The notes: generated by a model not told the origin, from the letters alone. A stretch of 64,000 nt of DNA from Allobranchiibius huperziae (GCF_013410455.1 NZ_JACCFW010000001.1:574929-638928); one strand, 5' to 3'; numbered from the stretch's first letter, positions 51,123 to 60,150 are shown. A program made the numbers and translations.

Positions 51123-51781
51123 TCAGGGTCCTGATCGCCGACGACCAGGACCTGGTCAGGACCGGCTTCCGGCTCATTCTGCAGGCCGAGCCCGACCTCG
51201 ATGTCGTCGGCGAAGCCGCGCACGGTGCCGCCGCCGTACGAATGGCCGCTCAGCTGCACCCCGACATCGTCGTGATGGACATCCGGATGCCGGTCCTCGA
51301 CGGCATCGCCGCGACCCGCCAACTTCTCACCGCTCACGGCACCACGCGCGTCGTCATCCTTACCACGTTCGATTTTGACGAGTACGTCTTCGCCGCGTTA
51401 GCCGCCGGGGCTAGTGGGTTCCTTCTGAAGGACGTCAAAGCAGCCGCACTGGCCGACGCCCTCCGAACGGTGCACGCGGGGGAGGCGTTGCTCGCGCCCT
51501 CCGTCACCAAACGCCTCATCGAGCGCTTCGTCGCGCACCAGCCCGTCGCCTCGGTCGCCCCCACCAGCCTCGGAAACCTGACCGGCCGCGAACGGGAAGT
51601 GCTCGTCATGATCGCCCGCGGCCTCTCCAACGACGCCATCGCGTCGGCGCTGTTCGTCAGCCCGGCCACCGTGAAGACTCATATCAGCCGCATCTTCGCC
51701 AAGCTGGACGTCCGCGATCGTGCGCAGGCCGTCATCGCTGCCTACAACGCAGGACTGGTCAAACCCGAAGTCCAGGCTTGA
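51119..51781 (+). CDS. NarL/LuxR-family response regulator
   Basis: 220 residues. The receiver domain has D8-D9, phosphorylated D54 in VVMDIRMP, Thr in VVILTTFD and Lys in GFLLKDV. The LuxR-type helix-turn-helix (about 150-215) has LTGREREVLVMIARGLSNDAIASAL and SPATVKTHISRIFAKL. It is partner of the kinase upstream and the last core-type gene before the low-GC island. Possible targets include the divergent membrane protein at 49178-49720. Confidence 0.94.
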   Translation: MIRVLIADDQDLVRTGFRLILQAEPDLDVVGEAAHGAAAVRMAAQLHPDIVVMDIRMPVLDGIAATRQLLTAHGTTRVVILTTFDFDEYVFAALAAGASGFLLKDVKAAALADALRTVHAGEALLAPSVTKRLIERFVAHQPVASVAPTSLGNLTGREREVLVMIARGLSNDAIASALFVSPATVKTHISRIFAKLDVRDRAQAVIAAYNAGLVKPEVQA

Positions 51782-52364
51782 TCGCGTAAAGCTCGAGTCT
51801 GTTGCGTAAGAGGTGGGCCCTAAAGACACCACAACAGCAGGAGTCGCATCGTCAGAGTCTCGGCGTGCGTCCTACCGCCCAGAAGGACACACCCCTTCCA
51901 CGGCTCCAGATCACCCCCACGTTTAGGGCCGTAGAAGATCCATGACGTCAGCTGTGAGTCCTGCGCAGCGCGCTGTGGACCGGTGCCGAAGAGCGGGACA
52001 CTGGGGGACTGGATCCAGGTGCCTCTGACAAGTGCGGTCATCGAGCTGTGATCGCCTTTGCAACGCGGATGGGGGCGCCGCGTACCACTGAACGCTCTGC
52101 GCTGCAGATCAGGCCGTGCCGCGGCGCGACAAAGAGATAGCCGGACGTTCGGTACCGAGGAAGCCCGCAGGGCGCTGCCGCGTCAACGTAGCCGCGACGC
52201 GCTCGGAAGCCGCGCGTAGCCGACTTCCATCCTGTGCGTCGGGGTGGGTCGCGGTATCCGGGATTCGTTGTGAGTCATCGGCGTTCGATCCTTGGTCAGA
52301 GCGAGACGCGCAAGGAAACGAAGGCAGTTCGAGGTGGGATCGCTGTGTGTCCGAGGCCAGTGGC
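51782..52364. other. Core-to-island transition region without a supported gene
   Basis: G+C and codon pattern fall across this stretch. A 73-codon open frame on the minus strand (51820-52041) and a long upstream extension of the next gene (52116-52364) lack start signals or gene-like composition. I see no tRNA, insertion sequence or clear attachment repeat. It may be the left edge of the inserted region. Confidence 0.4.
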
Positions 52365-52847
52365 ATGATGCGCAGCGTGGGCACTAAACAACTTGTCGTG
52401 CATGCCAGCACATCGGGGGATGAGCTGGATGCCGTTGAACGACGCGATGACACGCGCCCATGGGACTACGCGGATCAAGCACGCGGCACGTCCCCAAAAC
52501 TCTTAGGCACCATTGGTCTCTTGCGCCTAGCGGAGGACCTGGCCCTTCACGGGTACCGGCTAGCGGAAATTGATGTCAGGGACAGCACCTACGACCCCCT
52601 GGCCGATGAGGCAGAGTACATCCTCCAAAATCAGCTGAAAGAAGCGCTGACGAGCGGGGACTCGGTTCGTCGCGCTCGCGACTTGCTGCTGGCGCACGAC
52701 TCCGTCCTTGTGAGCATTACGGTGCGTGGTCAGAGGTCTGGGCACGAGTTGATCGTAAACCGGGACGGAGAATTGCGGTTTCGAATGGGACTTGAATTCG
52801 ACGAGTTCCGGAACGATTTGTCCCGCGCCTTGGGGTATAGCGAGTAA
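52365..52847 (+). CDS. Unrecognised soluble protein, gene 1 of three-gene island operon
   Basis: 160 residues, not recognised. A short N-terminal part (TKQLVVHASTSGDELDAVERR) is followed by a helical centre (LLGTIGLLRLAEDLALHGYRLAEI and YILQNQLKEALTSGD). A C-terminal beta-strand plus helix follows (VLVSITVRGQRSGHELIVNRDGELRF, then GLEFDEFRNDLSRALGYSE). No membrane segment. ATG 52365 is chosen because GAGG lies eight bases upstream and upstream sequence is unlike coding DNA. It ends three bases before the next gene. Possibly a component of a defence or stress system. Confidence 0.7.
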   Translation: MMRSVGTKQLVVHASTSGDELDAVERRDDTRPWDYADQARGTSPKLLGTIGLLRLAEDLALHGYRLAEIDVRDSTYDPLADEAEYILQNQLKEALTSGDSVRRARDLLLAHDSVLVSITVRGQRSGHELIVNRDGELRFRMGLEFDEFRNDLSRALGYSE

Positions 52848-52850
52848 TTG

Positions 52851-53498
52851 GTGCAATCATGGTTCGGGCCGGTTGACGGCCTACTTCGGACTGCCACGGC
52901 TATGGGGAGCTACTTCCTCCTTGAGTTCCTACAAAATCAGTTTGGCTGGGCCCCTCCGTTCTTGATTGGTGAAGCATTACCCGTTTTGCTCGCGCTCGCC
53001 ATATCGGGCCTCGCCAGCACAAAGATTTGGGGATTGCCCACCCTCCGCATCGTATGGAAGCACGAAAGGGTGCCGGTCGAGAGTGACACCTTCCAGTTTA
53101 GAGGGTCCGACCAACGCCAGAGGCGCCTCATTGAGCACAGCGTAGTGCAGCAACGACGCTCCCTACTTTCGATGATTATAATGAAGCGGCTTGCACGCTT
53201 CGAGGTTAGGCTTCAACTTCGACTAGTTCCAGCGGGTATTCTGCACGTTACGGAGGACCTGTCTGCTGACGGCGTTTCGTTCTCGGCCACACACTCTGGT
53301 TTTGCGGTAAACATCCCCGACCTTGACCAGGAGGGTGAGCTCCTAGTGACGCGTGTCGAATGGGAACCTGCAACACCGGGCCTTCCGGGCCGGAGCGACG
53401 TGCGCTACTCCCTCGAGACGCCCTCCGGTCGCGGCGGGATCTCTGCCCGTCTGGTACACCTAGAACGCAAGGTGCAGGTCGTGGACCTCACCGATTGA
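52851..53498 (+). CDS. Unrecognised membrane protein, gene 2 of three-gene island operon
   Basis: About 215 residues, not recognised. Two hydrophobic stretches near the start (LLRTATAMGSYFLLEFLQNQFGW and GEALPVLLALAISGLASTKIWGL) suggest membrane anchoring. A basic linker follows (RQRRLIEHSVVQQRRSLLSMIIMKRLARFE), then a beta-rich C-terminal domain (about 125-215). GTG 52851 or TTG 52850-52848 begins translation; neither has a strong ribosome site, so coupling to gene 1 is likely. A membrane component in a compact island operon could be an effector, but there is no direct proof. Confidence 0.68.
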   Translation: MQSWFGPVDGLLRTATAMGSYFLLEFLQNQFGWAPPFLIGEALPVLLALAISGLASTKIWGLPTLRIVWKHERVPVESDTFQFRGSDQRQRRLIEHSVVQQRRSLLSMIIMKRLARFEVRLQLRLVPAGILHVTEDLSADGVSFSATHSGFAVNIPDLDQEGELLVTRVEWEPATPGLPGRSDVRYSLETPSGRGGISARLVHLERKVQVVDLTD

Positions 53499-53513
53499 CA
53501 CCCAAGGGGCAAT

Positions 53514-54509
53514 ATGTCGACGACAACGTCGGGTCAGATTTCAGTCACTCCAGTCCGAATAGTCGCAGACACGACTCTCGACGAGCTTCATCAAGCAGTT
53601 ACCTCGCTCGATTTGAGGTATGCCGGCAAGATTGATCAGTCAGGCTGGGGCTCGGTCCGAGACGCAACCGACAACTTGCTCGGGCAGGTAATGACGCGCT
53701 CAATTTCGGCGGGACAACCCGAGCCCAAACTCAGCCCTGAGATCTACCCGGAGCAAGTGCGCGCGAGGTTGTATTGGGATGAGCCAGACCGGGCGCTTCA
53801 GCGGGCGTTGGGTGAGACCCTAGAGGTTGCCGCGACCAGGCGTCTTCACGCTGCAGACGTCACGATTACTGCCGGCAGTAGAGACGGAGAATTTCTTGCC
53901 CTGCTCGGAGAGCGAAACCAATCTCGACTGAAAAATTATGTCATTCCAACGGTCGAGAAAACCGTGGATCTGGTCGACCCCCGAGGGCAGGTCTTGAGGG
54001 AGGACAACGATCTAGAGTTTGGTGATGATGACTTTTTCCGCTGGATTCTTTATCGAGCCACGCATGATCCCGACCTCGGTAGCGACCTGACTGTTGAAAG
54101 GATTCGTGCAATGTCCAATCAGGACATCTCCTATCGGCCTACAAACCTCTCACACGGCGTCGAGCTGGATAGGCCGGAATTGCTAGCCCTGTTGATTGGC
54201 ACACTTAATCGCTTTGGCCCATCAAAGTTTGTCGTATCATCAAAAGACCTAAAGTTGCGCCTATCACTAGAACTGGCGAAGACTGGGCAGTTCTCGATAT
54301 ATCGTGGGGATAGCGAATATGACCTAGGCCCGGGCGAAAATCTTACGCCAGAGGAGGAAGGTTTGCGCCTGTTGCAAGATGCCGCTTTTGAGATCTTGCC
54401 CGAATTGCGCCGTTTACACAATGCAGACGGTGAGTGGCGCGAAACGCATCGCGACGAGTTTAAGGCAGAGGCGAGGGATCTCCTTCGCGGTATCTTGGAT
54501 AAGCTTTAA
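53514..54509 (+). CDS. Unrecognised protein, gene 3 of three-gene island operon
   Basis: 331 residues, not recognised, acidic and mainly soluble. Notable segments are SGWGSVRDATDNLLGQVMTR (about 43-62), SRLKNYVIPTVEKTVDLVD, an acidic patch EDNDLEFGDDDFFRW (about 162-176) and the C-terminal helices EGLRLLQDAAFEILPELRRL. No Walker, HNH, TIR or protease motif is seen. AAGGGG precedes the ATG. It starts 15 bases after gene 2. G+C and codon use are clearly lower than in the core, indicating acquired DNA. Confidence 0.72.
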   Translation: MSTTTSGQISVTPVRIVADTTLDELHQAVTSLDLRYAGKIDQSGWGSVRDATDNLLGQVMTRSISAGQPEPKLSPEIYPEQVRARLYWDEPDRALQRALGETLEVAATRRLHAADVTITAGSRDGEFLALLGERNQSRLKNYVIPTVEKTVDLVDPRGQVLREDNDLEFGDDDFFRWILYRATHDPDLGSDLTVERIRAMSNQDISYRPTNLSHGVELDRPELLALLIGTLNRFGPSKFVVSSKDLKLRLSLELAKTGQFSIYRGDSEYDLGPGENLTPEEEGLRLLQDAAFEILPELRRLHNADGEWRETHRDEFKAEARDLLRGILDKL

Positions 54510-54973
54510 TCCTTGACGGGGCCAAATCGTTGATTGGCCGTGACGGACTCTGGTGGCAGTATGGTCGGAGTCGCTAATACCGATCCTTGCTCTGATGACT
54601 ACCTTGGCCTGACATTTCAGCCTTAGCGACAGAGTCCGTAAGAATTGCTAGCTGCGCCTCGCTTTTCGGGGCACTGGTCAAGATCTTCTTAAGCGGTGGG
54701 CGGCTCTCGTAGTGAGCCAACTTTGGCCGCTCGTCAGGTAGCAACGTGCTGTCAGAAACAGTGCATCGTCGGCCGTCAGCATGTCCCCTAGTTCGGTAAA
54801 GTGCACTTGGAGTAACGTGTCAAGAGCACGTCGGAACGATTTGGTCATCAGACACCGGGGTTTCGGTAGAGCCACCGTGTGCGCTAGTCTGTCCCCGTCC
54901 CACATCAGTTCAGTATGGCTGGAGCTGCTGGAGGCCCCGGTATATTTCGGCCTACCGCCCCAAGAGCCGTCAG
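54510..54973. other. Intergenic region with possible decayed coding sequence
   Basis: Between the three-gene operon and the convergent cyclase-like gene. The only structure noticed is the broken minus-strand frame annotated at 54574-54905. No clear terminator hairpin with a long stem was found. Confidence 0.35.
54574..54905 (-). pseudogene. Possible frameshifted remnant of an unknown gene
   Basis: An ATG frame from 54905 gives TKSFRRALDTLLQVHFTEL and then GDMLTADDALFLTA, with protein-like composition, but ends as ARCYLTSG...RRS at 54678. Another frame from about the same point continues DSTLLPDERPKLAHYES, PPLKKILTSAPKSEAQLAIL and TDSVAKAEM to a stop at 54574. Joining them needs one frameshift near 54745. 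No match is known to me; it could be chance. Confidence 0.25.
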
Positions 54974-55873
54974 CTAGATGAAACGGCGGAACGCGACGAC
55001 TGGGACATCCGGGATGGCCAGGTCATCGCGAGTGTAGAACTCGGCGCAAACGTAATTGTGATAAGCCGCGGTCCACTCGAACTTCGCGTGCACATCCGGA
55101 GATCCCGCAGTGGCTTGAAGCGCCTCCATCACTCGGTTCCGGTGTGAGGCTAGCCCCAAGTCAGTGTCTCCTGGCCGCATCCACTCGTCTTCGCTCGCCG
55201 CAGGGAGGTAGTTGACGAAGACGCGCTCGTCGGCGTCGACCAGCAGGAACGTTGCGTAGGCCGAATCCCCCGGATTGACGTGGCCGCCGTTCGCGACCTC
55301 GGCTCGAGCGAGCTGGAGGCTCATGTCGTCGAGTAGCACTCGAGGATTTTTGGCTTCATGCTCTTCCATGATCACCGCCTGCAGGTGCGCGGGACCAGTC
55401 ACGAAGGAGTGATCGGCGTAGGCGTCGCCCACCGCGATCCCGCCCCGCATGTAACGCCCGCGGATCGACATGTTCAGCTGATAGCAGGCCGCACTGAACA
55501 CCTTGTAGAACAAGCCGAAGTCGTCCTCGTGGACACGCGGATCACAAGGCGCGACGATAACAACATTGTCGCTGAAGTACAGCGTTCGCTGCGACTCCGA
55601 GTCCGAGCTCGCCGACTCGTCGTGAAGCATCCACCGGAGTTCGTCGTATGCTGCGAGGTCATCACTTAGATCGTCGTCTGTCATCGCTGAAGCACGCGCC
55701 GACGTCCCGAGCTCGTCGAGGTACACAACGAAGGACGGTCGCATTACCGGGTTGCCGGCGTCATCCCGATATAGCGCCCGCCCCTCTTGCTTATGCTTCT
55801 GCCTGGCCTTCTCTGCACGCGCCCGACGCTTCTTACCGTCCTTGATGATCTGGTCGACCTGCTTGCGGTCCAT
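54974..55873 (-). CDS. Class III nucleotidyl cyclase-like protein
   Basis: 299 residues. A Lys/Arg-rich helix (about 11-30) precedes a domain with cyclase-like order. VVYLDELGTS gives a metal-type Asp (D53) and LYFSDNVVIV a second (D102). They are followed by YMRGGIAVGDAY and the segment FVTGPAHLQAVIMEE with AKNPRVLLDD. This FSD, RGGI, GPA order recurs in a large uncharacterised bacterial family with the class III cyclase fold. The Asn and Arg normally stabilising the transition state are not obvious, so activity is uncertain. GGAGG precedes the ATG. It could be a signal-producing defence protein of Pycsar type; no adjacent cyclic-nucleotide effector is recognised. Confidence 0.62.
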   Translation of the reverse strand: MDRKQVDQIIKDGKKRRARAEKARQKHKQEGRALYRDDAGNPVMRPSFVVYLDELGTSARASAMTDDDLSDDLAAYDELRWMLHDESASSDSESQRTLYFSDNVVIVAPCDPRVHEDDFGLFYKVFSAACYQLNMSIRGRYMRGGIAVGDAYADHSFVTGPAHLQAVIMEEHEAKNPRVLLDDMSLQLARAEVANGGHVNPGDSAYATFLLVDADERVFVNYLPAASEDEWMRPGDTDLGLASHRNRVMEALQATAGSPDVHAKFEWTAAYHNYVCAEFYTRDDLAIPDVPVVAFRRFI

Positions 55874-56239
55874 CGATCCTCCACGATCGTCGTCTCACTG
55901 CAGTGAACGAGCGTCACCGCCCCTTAGCGCCGGCTGGCTGGCCCAACCGAGGCCCAATATAGGGATCGTCCCGGTAGCAGCCTCGACAGCGTCGGGGATG
56001 CCGAGCACGTCGGTACCGTCCCGTGCAACCCCACTCATCAGCCGAACGCTGACGGCGAACGGGTGAGTGCCTCGCGCTGGGACGTGCCGCGCGTGCGCTT
56101 CATAAACCGGCGTCTTACCGCCGCCAGACCGGTGCGGCCTTGCAGCTCTTGAGCGACGTAGCGTCGGTGGGTCCACATGCCTGGCCGCGCGGGCGGCGAG
56201 CGGGGTTTGGGTCAGCCTTGGTCGCCGCGAGGTGACGTG
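55874..56239. other. Intergenic region between cyclase-like gene and integrase
   Basis: No gene is supported. G+C is higher than in the flanking island genes and a long minus-strand frame through it is the shadow of the integrase gene. As a region next to an integrase it is a natural place for an attachment site, but no repeat with the right end of the island was found by eye. Confidence 0.35.
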
Positions 56240-57154
56240 ATGTCCACGACAACGATGGTGTCGCCCTTCGAACCGGCAACGATGTCGAGCGCACAACTGG
56301 CGGCGGTGTCCTTCCTGGCCCGGTATTCCGGACGAACGCACGCGCTGTACGCGTTCCAGCTCCGCCAGTGGTTCACCTGGTGCGAAACAAACGCGCTCGA
56401 CCCGCTGACCGGCGTCCAGCGCGCCCACGTTGAGCTGTATATCCGCGGTCTGAGCGAACGCGGACTGATGGACTCCTCGGTCAACACGATGATGCACGCG
56501 GTCCGCGGGTACTTCCGCTTCGCGCACATCGATGGGCTCATCGCCGCCGACCCAGCCATCTACGCCCGACTGCCCAAGGTGAACCGTGACGAGAGCCGCA
56601 CGCAAGGACTGGACCGCCTGGAGCTGATCCGATTCCTGCAGGTCGCCCAAACCCTCACCGTGCACCACGGGGCCCTGGCGTTCCTGCTGGGCATCAACGC
56701 CCTTCGTGCCTCCGAAGCCGCCGCCGTCCAGATCGAGGACTACGCCGACACCCTCCGCGGGTACCGAGTGCTGCGGCTGATCGGCAAGGGCAACAAGCCA
56801 GCCACCATGCCTTTGACCGTTCCCGTCCTGCGCGTGTTGGAGGCCTGCCGCGGCGAACGGACCGGCGGCCCGCTCCTGCTGCGGCCGGTATCTGGCAAAC
56901 CAGTCGACCGCCGCGACGTTTACCGGATGGTCACCCGGATGGCCGCAGCAGCCGGCATCCCGCGGCACATCAGCCCGCACTCGCTGCGCCACGCCGCGAT
57001 CACCAACGCCCTCGACGCCGGGGTCCCACTACGCGACGCGCAGATCCTGGCCCGCCACGCCGACCCCCGCACCACCGAGCACTATGACCGCGCCCGTGGC
57101 AACCTCGACCGCCACGGTGTCCACTTCCTCACCGCCTACGTCGCCGGTGTATGA
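56240..57154 (+). CDS. Tyrosine recombinase / phage-type integrase
   Basis: 304 residues. The SAM-like N-terminal core-binding domain (about 10-100) has SFLARYSGRTHALYAFQLRQW. The catalytic domain (about 120-300) has Arg in LLGINALRASEAA, Lys in IGKGNKPATMPL, HxxR in ISPHSLRHAAITNAL, the second His in QILARHADPRTTEHYDR and the nucleophile Tyr in that last block. All catalytic residues are present, so it is likely active. GAGGTGA precedes the ATG. It probably inserted the surrounding island; a degraded relative is at about 62555-62755. Confidence 0.93.
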   Translation: MSTTTMVSPFEPATMSSAQLAAVSFLARYSGRTHALYAFQLRQWFTWCETNALDPLTGVQRAHVELYIRGLSERGLMDSSVNTMMHAVRGYFRFAHIDGLIAADPAIYARLPKVNRDESRTQGLDRLELIRFLQVAQTLTVHHGALAFLLGINALRASEAAAVQIEDYADTLRGYRVLRLIGKGNKPATMPLTVPVLRVLEACRGERTGGPLLLRPVSGKPVDRRDVYRMVTRMAAAAGIPRHISPHSLRHAAITNALDAGVPLRDAQILARHADPRTTEHYDRARGNLDRHGVHFLTAYVAGV

Positions 57155-57395
57155 GACAGGCACGTCCTGCCTGCATCGAATCCGCCAAGTTTGCGTCGCA
57201 AACTGGCACCCAGGGTTTCACCCTCTTGAACGACCGAGGCGCTTTGGATAGCCATCAACTTACTGTCGACGTGCTGGCCCGTTGCTTCGGGGCGCGTACC
57301 CATCCCGACCTCAAGGAGACCTCTTTCGCCTGCGGGGGCAGTAGATCCCTGAAACGCATCATCGTGACTTAACCTTCTGCCGGAGAGGGAAGCAG

Positions 57396-58700
57396 GTGGG
57401 GCAGATGGCTAAAAAGCGGGGGCTCTTCGCCGAGTTGCAGCGGCAGGCGGCGCAAGCGGAGAAACGACGGCAACAGGCTGAGAGGCAACGGCAACAGGCG
57501 GCGGCACACGCGGCACGTATGGAGGAGCACAACCAGCGCATGGTGCTGATGCATGCGCGCGAACGTGAGCACCAGGAACGTCAGAACGCGAGAGAGTTTG
57601 AGTGGGAGCAGCGCCGCCGAGCGACCGAGGCCAAGGTTCAGCATCAGCAGGAACGTCTGACTGAGGTTGCCGCACTTAACCGACACCTGGCGAAGCGCAC
57701 CGCCGACCTCGAGGGCGTTCTATCGAACGTGTCTGCGCAGGTCGCACCCATAAACAGGGCGAACTTCCACACCACCGCGGTCCACCCGCCGTTTCAGTCC
57801 AGACACGACACGGTCGTCGCGCCGCCACCGCCGCCGGCGCTCCCGGCCGAACCGCGCTTCAGGCCCCCGCCTGCCCCTCAGGGACTGGGCGCGAAATTGG
57901 GTGGAGCTAAGAAGCATGCTGCGGAAGTTGCGCGGTTGCAGGTCGAACACGCCGCGGCCGTCGCACAGGTGAACGCGCAGCGTGCTGCTCTCTTGAATGA
58001 GCACGGCCGTCGGGTCAACGCACACGCACAGGCGGAGGCGACACGGCTTCAGCGTGTGAACTTCGACAGGATGAAGTATGAATCAGACTGCGAGGCGCGT
58101 AATGCGGCAGCGGCGCAGGCCAATCGGCATGCGGACGAGTTGCTGGACGCCTACGACCGCGGAGAGCCGGCGGCGGTCCGCGACTTCATCGAGGTCTGCC
58201 TCGGTGCCTCAGGGTGGCCGGACTTTATGCCGGACGATGCGGAGATTGACTACGACGAAGCTCTCGGGGAACTTACGATCGTGCAGCCTCTTCCGCAGCC
58301 CGACGTGGTGCCGAGTGCACGCGAGTATAAGTACAAGGCCGCCTCGGACGAGATCGTGTCGGCCAATTTGCCCGTCACCGCGCGCAAGAAGCTCTACCGA
58401 GGATTCGTGTCAGCGGCCGCTATCCGCACGCTCGCCGAGATTTTCACCTACGACACCGGCCATCGAATCGCGACCGTCTCCTACCAAGCCGTCGTGGAGG
58501 GGATCGATCCCGCGACCGGGCGGGACGCGCTCATCCCCCTCGTCGCTTTGGCTACCGACCGCGAGCGGTTCACTCAGTTAGACCTTGACCGCATCGAGCC
58601 AGAGGCCACTATCAAACACCTCGGAGGAGTGATGTCGAAGTCGCCGCTGGATCTGCAACCGGCGCCAACCGCTGGTGGCATCCGGTCCGTCCATGAGTAG
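57396..58700 (+). CDS. Restriction-system-type protein: coiled coil plus module usually fused to Mrr nuclease
   Basis: 434 residues. A long Arg/Gln/Glu-rich coiled coil (about 5-110) is followed by a Pro-rich linker and a second coil (about 165-240). The C-terminal domain (about 245-425) has DFIEVCLGASGWPDFMPDDA, DYDEALGELTIVQPLPQPDVVPS, SDEIVSANLPVTARKKLY and TVSYQAVVEGIDPATGRDAL. From memory this order (Y-E-L-P-DVVP, RDEI, LRTLHE, FNG-DPATG, L-P-V) is that of actinobacterial restriction-system proteins, where an Mrr endonuclease domain follows. Here the protein ends with no nuclease domain, and the next gene encodes a GIY-YIG nuclease and overlaps by eight bases. Starts GTG 57396 or ATG 57405. 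Confidence 0.75.
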   Translation: MGQMAKKRGLFAELQRQAAQAEKRRQQAERQRQQAAAHAARMEEHNQRMVLMHAREREHQERQNAREFEWEQRRRATEAKVQHQQERLTEVAALNRHLAKRTADLEGVLSNVSAQVAPINRANFHTTAVHPPFQSRHDTVVAPPPPPALPAEPRFRPPPAPQGLGAKLGGAKKHAAEVARLQVEHAAAVAQVNAQRAALLNEHGRRVNAHAQAEATRLQRVNFDRMKYESDCEARNAAAAQANRHADELLDAYDRGEPAAVRDFIEVCLGASGWPDFMPDDAEIDYDEALGELTIVQPLPQPDVVPSAREYKYKAASDEIVSANLPVTARKKLYRGFVSAAAIRTLAEIFTYDTGHRIATVSYQAVVEGIDPATGRDALIPLVALATDRERFTQLDLDRIEPEATIKHLGGVMSKSPLDLQPAPTAGGIRSVHE

Positions 58701-60150
58701 ACCCGTATTCAATCCCCCGCCAGGTTGGCCGGCCCCACCAGCGGGCTGGACTCCGCCCCCTGGGTGGAAACCAGATTTGTCATGGCCGCCTCCGCCCCCG
58801 GGTTGGAAGCTGTGGCTCCCAGCATCGAATGAACCTGCGGCCACCATCGCAAATCCGGGCGCAGACGATAGCGAGGACACTCGCCAGGCACGAGACGCGG
58901 AGGCACGCCTCGCCGACCTCGAGGCCGAGATCCGGGACCGAGCCATCCGCCTACGAGGACTGGAGAACCAGATTCGACGGGCTGCCCAGCAACTGGCGGA
59001 CGAGGCCGCACGTCCTGCACACCAATCCGTGACCGAGGCATCCGCGACGGCGTCCACGTTACGGGCACTTGAGGCCGACATCGCAGCACGCCGCGAGGAG
59101 CTCGTCGAGCTTGACGATCAGCTGACGTTGCAGAGGGTCGGCGTGTACTACTACCGCCACCCGCTGGACAACTCCCCGCTGTACAAAGAGGCACTCACAG
59201 AGCTGAGAGAGCACATCAAAGACTCCATAAAACAGAACGACGCCGTGGTTGCCTCGGATTCCTTCGTGTTCAACAACTCACTTGCCCTAGGACGCAAGAT
59301 GGTCGCGGACTACGCCAAGTTGATGCTCCGGGCGTTCAACGCTGAAGCAGACGCTAGCGTGCGGTCCCTGCGAGCAGGCGGCCTGGAAACGGGCGAGGCT
59401 CGACTCCAGAGGTCGGCTGACGCGATCGCCAGACTGGGCCGGCTGATGGAGATCCGCATCTCCGAGTCCTACTTCAACCTTCGGAAGACCGAACTCGAAC
59501 TCACCGCGGACTACCTGATGAAGGTCCAAGAGGAAAGAGAGCAGGAGCGCGAAGAGCGTGCGCGTCTTCGCGAGGAACGTCTGGCTGAGAGGGAACTGGC
59601 CGCAGAACGTGAAAAGCTCAACAAGGAACGCGACCACAATGACAACGTGTACAAACAACTTATCGCGCAAGGCAGGACCGAGGAGGCGGAGCGGATCCGC
59701 CAGCAGATCGCATCGATCGACGCGGCCATTGCGCAGAACGACTACCGCGCAGCGAACATCCGCGCCGGGTTTGTGTACGTGATCAGCAACATTGGCGCCT
59801 TCGGCGCGAACGTGGTGAAGATCGGTATGACGCGACGATTGGAACCCATGGACCGAGTGCGCGAACTAGGGGATGCCTCCGTGCCATTCCCCTTCGACGT
59901 GCACATCATGTACTTTTCGAACGACGCCATTACACTTGAAACTCAACTGCACCAAGCGTTCGCTGAACGCAAACTCAACAACGTCAATTTACGACGAGAA
60001 TTCTTCTTTGCCACGCCCGCAGAAGTAAAAAAAGAACTTCAGCGGAATGTCGGAACGCTCCTCGAATACGTCGATACTCCCACCGCTGAGCAATTTCTGC
60101 AGAGTCAAGGAGCCTGGCCGGACGACAGTCGCGCACGCTTCGTCGTCTGA
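58693..60150 (+). CDS. DUF4041 protein with C-terminal GIY-YIG (T5orf172) nuclease domain
   Basis: 485 residues. The Pro/Trp-rich N terminus repeats PPPGW units (about 5-45). Coiled coils follow (about 65-145 and 275-345). DUF4041 lies between them, starting VGVYYYRHPLDNSPLYKEAL. The C-terminal domain (about 365-455) is GIY-YIG: GFVYVISN, VVKIGMTRRLEPMDRVREL, GDASVPFPFDVHIM, and the catalytic Glu in TLETQLHQAF. It should cut DNA or act as a nuclease effector. ATG 58693 overlaps the preceding stop. A GTG at 58675 is an in-frame alternative. Confidence 0.85.
   Translation: MSRPVFNPPPGWPAPPAGWTPPPGWKPDLSWPPPPPGWKLWLPASNEPAATIANPGADDSEDTRQARDAEARLADLEAEIRDRAIRLRGLENQIRRAAQQLADEAARPAHQSVTEASATASTLRALEADIAARREELVELDDQLTLQRVGVYYYRHPLDNSPLYKEALTELREHIKDSIKQNDAVVASDSFVFNNSLALGRKMVADYAKLMLRAFNAEADASVRSLRAGGLETGEARLQRSADAIARLGRLMEIRISESYFNLRKTELELTADYLMKVQEEREQEREERARLREERLAERELAAEREKLNKERDHNDNVYKQLIAQGRTEEAERIRQQIASIDAAIAQNDYRAANIRAGFVYVISNIGAFGANVVKIGMTRRLEPMDRVRELGDASVPFPFDVHIMYFSNDAITLETQLHQAFAERKLNNVNLRREFFFATPAEVKKELQRNVGTLLEYVDTPTAEQFLQSQGAWPDDSRARFVV

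Noticed and set aside
51820-52041. 73-codon minus-strand open frame at the island's left edge
   Set aside because: No ribosome site or recognisable motif; composition does not distinguish it from chance.
55895-56992. 365-codon minus-strand frame opposite the integrase
   Set aside because: Most of it is the antisense of the integrase; only its last part lies in the gap and has no supporting signal.
57151-57372. 73-codon frame starting inside the integrase stop codon
   Set aside because: The overlap is suggestive, but the sequence is Cys/Ser/Thr-rich with no motif and weak codon bias.
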